DNA of 56,412 nt from an uncultured Sphingomonadales bacterium (GTDB taxonomy: Bacteria; Pseudomonadota; Alphaproteobacteria; Sphingomonadales; Sphingomonadaceae), in the NCBI GenBank assembly GCA_903834285.1, contig CAILIO010000327.1, positions 1-56,412 on the forward strand, given 5' to 3'. Both the position numbers and the translations under genes were made by a program. This document shows positions 8,497-17,441 of the stretch, piece after piece. Positions within the stretch are counted from its first letter, which is position 1; the number at the start of each line of letters is the position of its first letter. The notes below the pieces were generated by a model. The model had not been told where the DNA came from. It searched no databases and was given only the letters and a program-made list of their open reading frames with translations.

Positions 8497-10181
8497 CCAC
8501 TCCGCCCGCGTCGCCCGCCGCAGAGGATGCGGCGCTGGCGCTGCGCGCCTTTGCGCTCTGGCCAGCCGGTTTTGGGGGCCTATGGCTGCGCGGCCCCGGC
8601 CCCGCGCGTGATGCGCTGGTGGAGCGGCTGGGCAGCACAGTGCGCCTGAAGCGCATGCCGGCGCATATCGACAGCGAACGCCTGCATGGCGGGATCGACC
8701 TTGCCGCCAGCCTCGCCGCTGGGCGCAGCGTGTTGCGATCCGGCTTTCTGGAGGAAGCGCGCGGCGCGATTGTGCTGGCGCCGCTGGCGGAGCGGATTAC
8801 CGCCTCGCTCGCGGGCAGCGTGGCGCAGGCGCTCGATCATGCGGATACGGCGGAGCGCTTTGGCCTCGTCCTGCTCGACGACGGGGCAGAGCATGACGAA
8901 GTGCCGCCGCTCAGCCTGACCGAGCGCGTGGCGTTTGCGTGCGATCTGGGCAATGCCGCTCCGGCGGGCTTCGATGCGACCGAACTGCCCGCCCCCCTCG
9001 CCTCACCCGCTGAAATCCCGGTCTGCAGCGCAGAGGGGCTGGAGGCGCTTGCTGCCGTCTCGCTTGCGCTAGGGGTCGATTCCGGCCGGGCGCTGCGCTT
9101 CGCCGCGCTGGCCGCCGGTGCCAGCGCGCGGCTGGCCGGGCGGGAGACCGTGCGCGAAAGCGACCTTGCTGCCGCCGCACGGCTGGTGCTCGCCCCGCGC
9201 GCAACACGCCTTCCGCCGCCGCCGCCCGAGGACAACGCCGAACCGCCCCCTCCTCCCCCGCCGCCGCAGGACAGCGATGCCGATACGCCCGGCGATGAGG
9301 AGCAGGAGGACAATGGCAAGCCCGATCCCGATCAGCTGATCGAGGCCGCTGCCGCTGCGATCCCGCCGGGCCTCCTCGAGGCGCTCGCCGCCGGTCGCAC
9401 CCGGCGCGGTGCGGGGAGTGGGGGTGGTGCGCGTCATCTCTCACCGCTGCGGGGCCGCCCGCTGGCGGCACGGCAGGGCCTGCCACGTGGCGGCGCCAGG
9501 CTCGCGCTGATCGACACGCTGCGGGCCGCCGTGCCGTGGCAGGCGCTGCGGCGGGCGGAAGGCGATGCGCTTACGGGCCTGCGCATCATGAAGGACGATG
9601 TGCGCGTCCGCCGGTTCGAGGCGCGCAGCGCTTCGGTCACGATCTTTGCGGTCGATGCCTCGGGCTCGGCGGCTTTCACGCGGCTGGCCGAAGCGAAGGG
9701 CGCGGTCGAGCTGCTGCTCGCGCAGGCCTATGTGAAGCGGACGGAAGTCGCGCTTGTCGCGTTCCGAGGGAGCGAGGCGCAATTGCTGCTGCCGCCCACC
9801 CGCTCGCTGACCCGGGCGCGGCGGGCGCTGAGCGAACTGCCAGGCGGCGGCGGTACCCCGCTCGCAGCTGGACTTTCGATGGTCTGCACCCTCGGCACCG
9901 GCCTCACGCGGCGCGGCTATACGCCGCTGCTGGTGCTGCTGACCGACGGGCGTGGCAATATCGCGCTCGATGGCGGCACCAACCGCGCGACGGCGACCGA
10001 GGATGCCATGAAGGCCGGGCGCGCGATCGCCACGGCAGGGCTTGCCGGGGTGGTGATCGACATTTCGCCCCGCCCCCGCCCCGAAGCCGCCGCCATCGCC
10101 TCTGCCATGCGCGCGCGCTACGTGCCGCTGCCGCAGGCAAGCGCCGCGACGCTCAGCAAGGTGATCGGCGCTCTGACATGA
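8493..10181 (+). CDS. bchD: Magnesium chelatase subunit D
   Basis: Overlaps bchI; Pro-rich/acidic linker PPPPPPPPQDSDADTPGDEEQED; VWA domain TIFAVDASGSAAFTRLAEAKGAVELLLAQAYVKRTEVALVAFRG. Confidence 0.96.
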   Translation: MTTPPASPAAEDAALALRAFALWPAGFGGLWLRGPGPARDALVERLGSTVRLKRMPAHIDSERLHGGIDLAASLAAGRSVLRSGFLEEARGAIVLAPLAERITASLAGSVAQALDHADTAERFGLVLLDDGAEHDEVPPLSLTERVAFACDLGNAAPAGFDATELPAPLASPAEIPVCSAEGLEALAAVSLALGVDSGRALRFAALAAGASARLAGRETVRESDLAAAARLVLAPRATRLPPPPPEDNAEPPPPPPPPQDSDADTPGDEEQEDNGKPDPDQLIEAAAAAIPPGLLEALAAGRTRRGAGSGGGARHLSPLRGRPLAARQGLPRGGARLALIDTLRAAVPWQALRRAEGDALTGLRIMKDDVRVRRFEARSASVTIFAVDASGSAAFTRLAEAKGAVELLLAQAYVKRTEVALVAFRGSEAQLLLPPTRSLTRARRALSELPGGGGTPLAAGLSMVCTLGTGLTRRGYTPLLVLLTDGRGNIALDGGTNRATATEDAMKAGRAIATAGLAGVVIDISPRPRPEAAAIASAMRARYVPLPQASAATLSKVIGALT

Positions 10182-10191
10182 CGACTTTGGC

Positions 10192-11079
10192 ATGAGCAAG
10201 CCGCTTGTCTGGGAAACCGACGGGCGCGATTGGCCGCACCGCGCGGCCAGCCGGTTTGTCACGGCGGGGCCCCTCACATGGCATGTGCAGGAAATGGGCT
10301 TAGAGAATCAGGGCGGGCTGACCGTGGTGCTGCTCCACGGCACGGGCGCTGCCACGCACAGCTGGCGCCATCTGATGCCGCTGCTGGCTGAGGACCACCG
10401 CGTAATCGCGATGGACCTGCCGGGCCACGGATTTACGCGCGGCCGCCCGGCTGGCGGGTTGAAGCTGCCCGGCATGGCTACCGCTGTGGCCGCACTTCTC
10501 GCCAAGCTTGAGGTTCGTCCCGCGAGGCTGATCGGTCATTCGGCCGGCGCTGCCATCGCGCTGCAGATGGTGCGCAGCGGCCTCGATGTGCCCGAGGTCA
10601 CCGGCCTCAGTGCGGCCCTTTCGCCGTTTCCCGGGTTCTTCGCGCCGTTGTTTCAGGGGCTCGCCCGTGCGCTCGTGCTCAATCCGCTGGTGCCGCGTCT
10701 CTTTGCCGCCAGTGCGCGCACTTCGGGCGATACCGGGCGGCTGCTTGTCCGTTCGACCGGTTCGCACATCGATGCCGAAGGCGTGCGGTGCTACGCCATG
10801 CTGCTCGGCAACGCGCTGCATTGCCGCGGCGCGCTGGAAATGATGGCGGGATGGGATCTCGCCAGCCTGCAGCGCGAGCTGCCCAAGGTCGCGGCGCGGG
10901 TGCGCCTGATCCACGGCGCGAAGGACGCTGCCGTACCGACCAGTTCGGTCGAGCAGGCGGTGCGCTTGCTGCCGCAGGGAGAGCTCAGTGTGCTTGCAGG
11001 CCTTGGCCACCTGGCGCACGAAGAGCGGGCGGATCTTGTCGCGGAGGCCATTGCTGCCACTGCGGCGGTCCATGCTTGA
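10192..11079 (+). CDS. bchO: Alpha/beta hydrolase BchO (Mg-chelatase-associated)
   Basis: LVWETDGRDWPHRAASRFVTAGPLTWHVQEMG...VVLLHGTGAATHSWRHLMPLLA; follows bchID. Confidence 0.95.
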   Translation: MSKPLVWETDGRDWPHRAASRFVTAGPLTWHVQEMGLENQGGLTVVLLHGTGAATHSWRHLMPLLAEDHRVIAMDLPGHGFTRGRPAGGLKLPGMATAVAALLAKLEVRPARLIGHSAGAAIALQMVRSGLDVPEVTGLSAALSPFPGFFAPLFQGLARALVLNPLVPRLFAASARTSGDTGRLLVRSTGSHIDAEGVRCYAMLLGNALHCRGALEMMAGWDLASLQRELPKVAARVRLIHGAKDAAVPTSSVEQAVRLLPQGELSVLAGLGHLAHEERADLVAEAIAATAAVHA

Positions 11080-11093
11080 GAAGGAGGCAGTGC

Positions 11094-11231
11094 GTGGCTC
11101 AGAACTTTGGATGGATCGAAATGGTCGTGTTCGGCGGGGTCGCGCTCTCGCTCGGCGTGTGGCAGCTCATCTCGGTCAACCGCGAGATTGCGCGCGACAA
11201 GGCGAAGAAGGACGCTGCGACGAAGGACTGA
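11094..11231 (+). CDS. 45-aa single-TM protein, GTG start
   Basis: MAQNFGWIEMVVFGGVALSLGVWQLISVNREIARDKAKKDAATKD; AAGGAGG at 11081-11087 with 6-nt spacing to GTG. Confidence 0.7.
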   Translation: MAQNFGWIEMVVFGGVALSLGVWQLISVNREIARDKAKKDAATKD

Positions 11232-11235
11232 TCGG

Positions 11236-12375
11236 TCAGCGGCGCGATCTCGGCATCCGGTGCGGGATCAATTGCTGCACGATGGGTGAGCAGAAGCGGT
11301 CGAGCGAAAGCGTTTCCTGCATCGCCACCACCGGCTCGCCATAGAGCCGCGCATGCAGCGTCGAGCGGGTGTAGAAGGGCGAATCCTCCCAGGTCCGCCG
11401 CACCGTGGCATGGCCGCGATCCGCGCGGGTGACCCGTTCCATCTGCCACATCGTGTTGGGCAGCGGCGCGGTCGGCGGCAATTCGGCCTCGTGCGGAATT
11501 CCGGCGCAATCGAAGCGTAGCGCGCTCGCAAAGGTCGAGCCGTCGCGGCGCTTCCCTTCGTAGAACACCGCGACATCCTTGCCGAGGTGCGCGCGCGACC
11601 AGTGCCAGACGCGAAAGCCCTCCTCGAGCGACTCCGCGCCGCGGTTGGAATCGAGGTAGGCGCTGCCCTTCCAGCTGAGCTCCGGCGCCTGCATCTCGAC
11701 CGAAATGCGCGCGCGCGGGGCAAGGCAGTGCCACAGATGCTTGCCCGCCGGGTCGAGCGCGAAGGCCTCGGTGTTGAGCATTTCGGGCCAGACCTTGATC
11801 TGCCCCGACACGCGGCGGCGGAAGGGGTTCAAGATCCGCTTGTCGAGCTCTTCGATGTCGATGATCAGACAGTCCCCCGCCCAGCGCACCGAACTGGGCC
11901 CGATCGCGAACTGGTCCGCCTCGGGCTTCACCGCGTGCTCGCCCCGCTCGGTCATCGTCCAGCGCGCCTTGGGGCCATAGAGCGCGACGTTGAGCGCGCA
12001 GTGATCGAGCGGGTTTCCGCGTCCGGACCGCTTGAAATAGGGTGAGAACACGCTGCCGATAAAGGCGATCAAGGTGAGGCCGTGCTGGCCGTCATCGCTC
12101 AGCGCATCGACATACCACCAGCTGTAGCCGCCCGCCTGCACCGGCGCATCGAAGCGGGGATGCGCATCGCTGTCGCGGCTACCTGGCGCGCGCATCAGCC
12201 GGTCGTCCTCGCCGCGATCGAGCAAGGCCCAGGGATCGGGGGCCAGCGGCGCGGGCGGCAGGGCGCCGTTCATCCGCGCAATGCCCTTCCACAGCGCGGG
12301 CCATTGCTCTGCCGCCTCAGGGCCGCTGTCCTTGAACCGCAGCATACCATCTGCGTGGGTCTCGCCTCGCCACAT
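11236..12375 (-). CDS. crtC: Carotenoid 1,2-hydratase (hydroxyneurosporene synthase)
   Basis: FDAPVQAGGYSWWYVDALSDDGQHGLTLIAFIGSVFSPYFKRSGRGNPLDHCALNVALYG. Confidence 0.95.
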   Translation of the reverse strand: MWRGETHADGMLRFKDSGPEAAEQWPALWKGIARMNGALPPAPLAPDPWALLDRGEDDRLMRAPGSRDSDAHPRFDAPVQAGGYSWWYVDALSDDGQHGLTLIAFIGSVFSPYFKRSGRGNPLDHCALNVALYGPKARWTMTERGEHAVKPEADQFAIGPSSVRWAGDCLIIDIEELDKRILNPFRRRVSGQIKVWPEMLNTEAFALDPAGKHLWHCLAPRARISVEMQAPELSWKGSAYLDSNRGAESLEEGFRVWHWSRAHLGKDVAVFYEGKRRDGSTFASALRFDCAGIPHEAELPPTAPLPNTMWQMERVTRADRGHATVRRTWEDSPFYTRSTLHARLYGEPVVAMQETLSLDRFCSPIVQQLIPHRMPRSRR

Positions 12376-12438
12376 GGTTCAATCTCCCATGCCCCACATG
12401 CGGGGCTTGTGCAGGATGATTGACGCATTGCTCCTAAA

Positions 12439-12456
12439 TGTCCAATGTAATTGACA
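12439..12456. promoter_or_regulatory. PpsR/CrtJ-like operator TGTCCAATGTAATTGACA between crtC and crtF
   Basis: Exact TGT-N12-ACA. Confidence 0.65.
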
Positions 12457-12457
12457 T

Positions 12458-13636
12458 ATGAATATGTCCACCAGACTGGATTTGCCCCAAAGGGTCGGGC
12501 TCAAGGAACGCTGGATCGGCTGGCGCAACCGTCTCTTGATGAGCCCGAAGTTCCAGCAATGGAGCGCCGCCTTCCCGCTCACCCGGCCGATCGTGCGCTC
12601 CCGCGCGCGGCGGGCTTTCGATCTGGTGGCCGGGTTTGCTTATGCTCAGGTGCTAACCGCCTGCGTGGAGAGCGGCTTGCTGGACCTGCTGGCCGAGGGC
12701 GCCTGCGACACGGCAACCGCCGCCAACCGTGCCGGGCTCGGCGTTCCTGCGACCGAGCGCCTGCTGCGCGCTGCCGCCTCGCTGGGCGTCGCCGAATCGC
12801 TCCCGGGCGGGCGCTGGACACTGGGGATGGATGGCGCCGCGCTGCAGTGCAATCCCGGCGCGCGGGCGATGATCCGGCACCACGCGCTGCTCTATACCGA
12901 TCTCGCCAATCCGCTGGCGCTGCTGCGCGCGGACCGCAAGGAACCGACCGCGCTCTCGGAATTCTGGACTTATGCGCGGGCAAGCGCGACCGGCGCCGTC
13001 CCGCCCGGGCGGCAGGGTGATGCCGAAAACGAGCCCGCCGCAGCGGCCTATTCCGCGCTCATGGCCGCCTCGCAGGCGATGGTCAGCGAGCAGTTGGTCG
13101 CGGCCTATAAATTCAGCCGGCACAAGGCGATGCTCGATGTCGGCGGCGGCACAGGTGCCTTCGTCCGTGCGGTGGGCATGGCCGCGCCGGCACTGCGACT
13201 CGGCCTGTTCGATCTGCCCGATGTCGTGGCGGGCGCAGAAACGACACTAGGCCGCGACGCGCTGATCGCGCCACGCCTGACCCTGCACAAGGGCAGCTTC
13301 CTCCACGATCCGCTGCCCACCGGCCATGACCTCATCACGCTCGTGCGAATCCTGCACGATCATGACGACGAACCGGCGCTGCGCATCCTGCGCGCCGTGC
13401 GGGCCGCGCTGCCGCCCGGCGGCACGCTGCTGATCGGCGAGCCGATGGCAGGCGCTGCCGGCGGCGCGGCGATGGGCGATGCCTATTTCGGGCTCTACCT
13501 CTGGGCGATGGGATCGGGGCGCCCACGCCGTCCGGCAGAGCTGGGAGCGATGCTGCGCAGCGCCGGTTTTGCAAGCTGGAAGGCGCTTCCCACGCACCTC
13601 CCGCTGGTCTGCGGCGCGATCGTCGCGCGTGTCTGA
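12458..13636 (+). CDS. crtF: Demethylspheroidene O-methyltransferase
   Basis: WIGWRNRLLMSPKFQQWSAAFPLTRPIVRSRARRAFDLVAGFAYAQVLTACVESGLLDLL; SAM motif MLDVGGGTGAFVRAV. Confidence 0.95.
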   Translation: MNMSTRLDLPQRVGLKERWIGWRNRLLMSPKFQQWSAAFPLTRPIVRSRARRAFDLVAGFAYAQVLTACVESGLLDLLAEGACDTATAANRAGLGVPATERLLRAAASLGVAESLPGGRWTLGMDGAALQCNPGARAMIRHHALLYTDLANPLALLRADRKEPTALSEFWTYARASATGAVPPGRQGDAENEPAAAAYSALMAASQAMVSEQLVAAYKFSRHKAMLDVGGGTGAFVRAVGMAAPALRLGLFDLPDVVAGAETTLGRDALIAPRLTLHKGSFLHDPLPTGHDLITLVRILHDHDDEPALRILRAVRAALPPGGTLLIGEPMAGAAGGAAMGDAYFGLYLWAMGSGRPRRPAELGAMLRSAGFASWKALPTHLPLVCGAIVARV

Positions 13637-13726
13637 CCCGGCCCTTAGGCCCTCTCGCGCGTCAATCTCCAAAACGGACCATCGGCGATGCTGCACAGCT
13701 TGTCGCAGGCCCAACTTCGACAAAAG

Positions 13727-13770
13727 TGTAGTGCCGAGTTGACACTCATTCATGACAATGTAAGCTGACA
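13727..13770. promoter_or_regulatory. Tandem PpsR/CrtJ-like operators and candidate sigma70 promoter of bchCXYZ-puf
   Basis: TGTAGTGCCGAGTTGACA, 8-bp gap, TGACAATGTAAGCTGACA; TTGACA(13739)-N16-TAAGCT(13761). Confidence 0.7.
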
Positions 13771-13833
13771 CTCGGAAAGTCCTCCAGACCGCACGGCATG
13801 CCGTGTGGCGAAGGGCTGAGGGGAAAAGTGGTC

Positions 13834-14769
13834 GTGGAAGCACTAGCGCTGATAATGGAGGCACCGGAGCAATTGGCTCTCAGGCCCCTCGCGCTTGATG
13901 CGCCGACCGGCTCCGACGTCGTCGTCGAAGTCCGCTGGAGCGGCATCAGCACCGGCACCGAAAAGCTGCTCTGGACAGGCAAGATGCCCATGTTTCCGGG
14001 CATGGGCTATCCGCTCGTACCCGGTTACGAATCGGTGGGCCGCGTGGTCGATGCCGGCCGCGATGCCTGGGCGCGAATCGGTGACTGGGTCTTCGTTCCG
14101 GGCGCGAGTTGCTTCCGCGATGCGCGCGGCCTCTTCGGCGGATCGGCCCGCCGCCTCGTCCTGCCCTCGGCCCGCGCGCTGACCATCGACGAGTCGTTGC
14201 AGGCTGACGGCGTGCTGTTTGCCCTCGCTGCAACTGCGCTTCATGCCCTCGATGGCGGCACCCTGCCCGATCTGATCGTCGGCCACGGCGTGCTGGGCCG
14301 CCTGCTCGCGCGCATCACGATGGCGCTCGGCGCGCCGCCGCCGACCGTGTGGGACACCGATCCGCTGCGCACCGCCGGGGCAATTGGCTACACGGTCATC
14401 ACCCCCGATGCCGATCCGCGCCGCAACTATCACTCGATCTGCGATGCCAGCGGCGATTCGAACATTCTCGATACGCTGATGGGGCGCCTCGCCCGCGGCG
14501 GGGAAATCAACCTTGCCGGTTTCTATGCGGACCGGCTGAACTTCGCTTTTCCGACCGCCTTCCGCGCCGAGGCCCGCATCCGCGTTGCCGCGGAATGGTG
14601 TCCGGGCGATCTTGACCGGACCCGCGAGCTCATAAGCTACGGCCGGCTCGACCTCAGCGGCCTCGTCACCGACGTGCGCCCCGCGAGCGAGGCGGCGGAC
14701 GCCTATCCTGCGGCCTTCACCGACCGCAACTGCCTGAAAATGGTTCTCGATTGGAGCAATTGCGCATGA
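13834..14769 (+). CDS. bchC: Bacteriochlorophyllide a dehydrogenase
   Basis: EALALIMEAPEQLALRPLAL...SGISTGTEKLLWTGKMPMFPGMGYPLVPGYESVGRVV; GTG start chosen by family N-terminus. Confidence 0.94.
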   Translation: MEALALIMEAPEQLALRPLALDAPTGSDVVVEVRWSGISTGTEKLLWTGKMPMFPGMGYPLVPGYESVGRVVDAGRDAWARIGDWVFVPGASCFRDARGLFGGSARRLVLPSARALTIDESLQADGVLFALAATALHALDGGTLPDLIVGHGVLGRLLARITMALGAPPPTVWDTDPLRTAGAIGYTVITPDADPRRNYHSICDASGDSNILDTLMGRLARGGEINLAGFYADRLNFAFPTAFRAEARIRVAAEWCPGDLDRTRELISYGRLDLSGLVTDVRPASEAADAYPAAFTDRNCLKMVLDWSNCA

Positions 14770-15761
14770 CGACTCTTGAAGCATCTGCGCGCGTCCAGGC
14801 CCTTCGCGACGAGGCCGCGATCGAGCCCGATGCGATCGTGCCGACCGAAGTGACCAAGGAAACGCAGATCATCGCGATCTACGGCAAAGGCGGCTCGGGC
14901 AAGAGCTTCGCGCTGTCCAACCTCAGCTACATGATGGCACAGCAAGGCAAGCGTGTGCTGCTGATCGGCTGCGATCCCAAGTCCGACACCACCTCGCTTC
15001 TGTTCGGCGGCAAGAGCTGCCCCACGATCATCGAGACCTCGGCGCGCAAGAAGCTGGCTGGCGAGGACGTGCGGATCGAGGACGTGTGCTTCCAGCGCGA
15101 CGGCGTCTTCGCCATGGAACTCGGCGGGCCCGAAGTCGGCCGCGGCTGTGGCGGGCGCGGCATCATCCACGGGTTCGAACTGCTCGAGAAGCTCGGCTTC
15201 CATGAGTGGGGCTTCGATTACGTGCTGCTCGATTTCCTCGGCGACGTGGTCTGCGGCGGCTTCGGCCTGCCGATTGCGCGCGACATGTGCCAGAAAGTCA
15301 TCGTCGTCGGTTCGAACGACCTCCAGTCGCTCTACGTTGCCAACAACGTTTGCAAGGCGGTCGAATATTTCCGCTCGATGGGCGGCAACGTCGGCGTCGC
15401 GGGCATGATCATCAACAAGGACGACGGCACTGGCGAAGCCAAGGCCTTTGCCGAGACGGTCGATATCCCGGTTCTCTGCGCAATCCCGGCGGACGAGGAT
15501 ATCCGCCGCAAATCCGCGAACTACCAGATCATCGGCCGGCCAGACAGCCAGTGGGGCAGCCTGTTCGAGGAACTGGCCGAGAACGTCGCCACTGCCCCGC
15601 CGCGCCGGCCCAAGCCGCTCGACCAGGACGGACTGCTCGGCCTGTTCTCGCCCGAGGATACCGGCGGCAACGTGACCCTGCTCCCCGCCACTCAGGCCGA
15701 CATGCGCGGTGGCAGCTTCGAACCCAAGGCTTCGCTGGAGGTCATCTACGATGACATCTGA
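14766..15761 (+). CDS. bchX: Chlorophyllide a reductase iron protein subunit X
   Basis: IIAIYGKGGSGKSFALSNLSYMMAQQGKRVLLIGCDPKSDTTSLLFGGKSCPTI; ATGA overlap with bchC. Confidence 0.98.
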   Translation: MTTLEASARVQALRDEAAIEPDAIVPTEVTKETQIIAIYGKGGSGKSFALSNLSYMMAQQGKRVLLIGCDPKSDTTSLLFGGKSCPTIIETSARKKLAGEDVRIEDVCFQRDGVFAMELGGPEVGRGCGGRGIIHGFELLEKLGFHEWGFDYVLLDFLGDVVCGGFGLPIARDMCQKVIVVGSNDLQSLYVANNVCKAVEYFRSMGGNVGVAGMIINKDDGTGEAKAFAETVDIPVLCAIPADEDIRRKSANYQIIGRPDSQWGSLFEELAENVATAPPRRPKPLDQDGLLGLFSPEDTGGNVTLLPATQADMRGGSFEPKASLEVIYDDI

Positions 15762-17289
15762 GGTGCGCCCTGCTCCTGACCGGATCGATGCCATGCCGGA
15801 TGCGCCGCTTCCGGCTGGTGCCGACGGCGGTTGCCATGGCGGCGCCGACCGCATGCGCGAAGCCGCGCGCAGTGCGGGCAAGAGCGAAGTGCTTGATCGC
15901 TATGCTGCCGACTACCCGGTCGGTCCGCACGACCAGCCCCAATCAATGTGCCCCGCCTTCGGCTCGCTGCGCGTGGGCCTCAGAATGCGGCGCACAGCCA
16001 GCGTGCTCTCGGGCTCGGCTTGCTGCGTCTATGGCCTCACCTTCACCTCGCACTTCTACGGCGCGCGGCGCAGTGTCGGCTACGTTCCGTTCAATTCGGA
16101 AACGCTCGTCACCGGCAAGCTCTTCGAGGATATCAAGGAAGCGGTCGAAAACCTCGCCGATCCAGCGCTTTACGACGCGATCGTGGTGACCAACCTGTGC
16201 GTGCCCACGGCGAGCGGCGTGCCGCTGCGCCTGCTCGGCAAGGAAGTGAACGGCGTCCGGATCATCGGGATCGATGTTCCGGGCTTCGGCATCCCGACTC
16301 ACGCCGAAGCCAAGGACGTGCTCGCCGGCGCCATGCTCGCCTATGCCCGCAGCGAGGCAGAAGCAGGCCCGGTGAGTGCGCCCCAGACGCGGCCCGACAA
16401 GCCGACCGTCACCCTGCTGGGCGAAATGTTCCCGGTCGATCCGATGGGCATTGCCCAGATGCTCGAGCCGATGGGCCTGGCCGCTGGCCCCGTGGTGCCG
16501 ACGCGCGAATGGCGCGAGCTCTATGCCGCGCTCGATTGCGCCGTGGTCGCCGCGATCCACCCCTTCTACACCGCCAGCGTGCGCGAATTCGAAGCCGCCG
16601 GCCGCACGGTCGTCGGCTCGGCCCCGGTGGGCCGCGATGGCACGGCAGCCTGGCTCGCAGCCATTGGTGATGCCTGCGGGATCAAGGCCGATCTCGTCGC
16701 CGCCGCGCAGAACCGCATCCTGCCCGCGATCAGCGGCGCGCTCGCCGCCCGCCCGATCAAGGGCCGCATCACCGTCTCGGGCTATGAAGGCTCCGAACTG
16801 CTGGTGGCGCGCCTGCTTGTCGAAAGCGGCGCGGATGTCCGCTACGTCGGCACTGCTTGCCCGCGCACCGTCTGGTCCGATCCCGATCGCGAATGGCTCC
16901 AGGCTCGCGGCATCAAGGTGCAGTACCGCGCGAGCCTCGAGCAGGACATCGCCGCGGTCGAGGAATTCCGCCCCGATCTCGCCATCGGCACGACCCCGGT
17001 GGTCCAGCACGCCAAGCAGATGGCGATCCCGGCGCTTTATTTCACCAACCTCATCTCGGCCCGGCCGCTGATGGGCCCGGCAGGCGCCGGCAGCCTTGCC
17101 ATGGTGGTCAACACCGCCATCGCCGGCAAGGCGCGGTTCGACCGGATGTCGGCCTTCTTCGAGGGTGTCGGTACCGGCCATACCACCGGTGTCTGGGAAG
17201 ATACCCCGCAGGACCGCCCGAACTTCAAGAAGAAGTACGCGGCGCTCAACGAGGCGGCCCGCAAGGCGGCCGAGGCGGTGGGCTCATGA
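15751..17289 (+). CDS. bchY: Chlorophyllide a reductase subunit Y
   Basis: QSMCPAFGSLRVGLRMRRTASVLSGSACCVYGLTFTSHFYGARRSVGYVPFNSE. Confidence 0.98.
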   Translation: MTSEVRPAPDRIDAMPDAPLPAGADGGCHGGADRMREAARSAGKSEVLDRYAADYPVGPHDQPQSMCPAFGSLRVGLRMRRTASVLSGSACCVYGLTFTSHFYGARRSVGYVPFNSETLVTGKLFEDIKEAVENLADPALYDAIVVTNLCVPTASGVPLRLLGKEVNGVRIIGIDVPGFGIPTHAEAKDVLAGAMLAYARSEAEAGPVSAPQTRPDKPTVTLLGEMFPVDPMGIAQMLEPMGLAAGPVVPTREWRELYAALDCAVVAAIHPFYTASVREFEAAGRTVVGSAPVGRDGTAAWLAAIGDACGIKADLVAAAQNRILPAISGALAARPIKGRITVSGYEGSELLVARLLVESGADVRYVGTACPRTVWSDPDREWLQARGIKVQYRASLEQDIAAVEEFRPDLAIGTTPVVQHAKQMAIPALYFTNLISARPLMGPAGAGSLAMVVNTAIAGKARFDRMSAFFEGVGTGHTTGVWEDTPQDRPNFKKKYAALNEAARKAAEAVGS

Positions 17290-17441
17290 TTTTCTTCATA
17301 TCCTATAGCGGCCATCGCCTCGCCATTACAGTCCAGCCCTCGAAGCAGCCGCCGAGCCAACCGTCGGCGCTGCTGCTGGGACAGAGCTTGAACAGGGCGC
17401 TGGCCCAGTCTCTGAGCCAGACTTTGGGAGGGCGCGCATGA
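17286..17441 (+). CDS. 51-aa ORF between bchY and bchZ, overlapping both (ATGA/ATGA)
   Basis: [51 protein letters not shown]; start overlaps bchY stop, stop overlaps bchZ start. Confidence 0.5.
   Translation: MIFFISYSGHRLAITVQPSKQPPSQPSALLLGQSLNRALAQSLSQTLGGRA

Noticed and set aside
15943-17181. 412-aa - strand ORF opposite bchY
   Set aside because: Antisense shadow of bchY
17286-17441. Interpretation of the bchY-bchZ ORF as pufQ
   Set aside because: PufQ is longer, lies between bchZ and pufB, and has a central TM with a different motif; the sequence does not match
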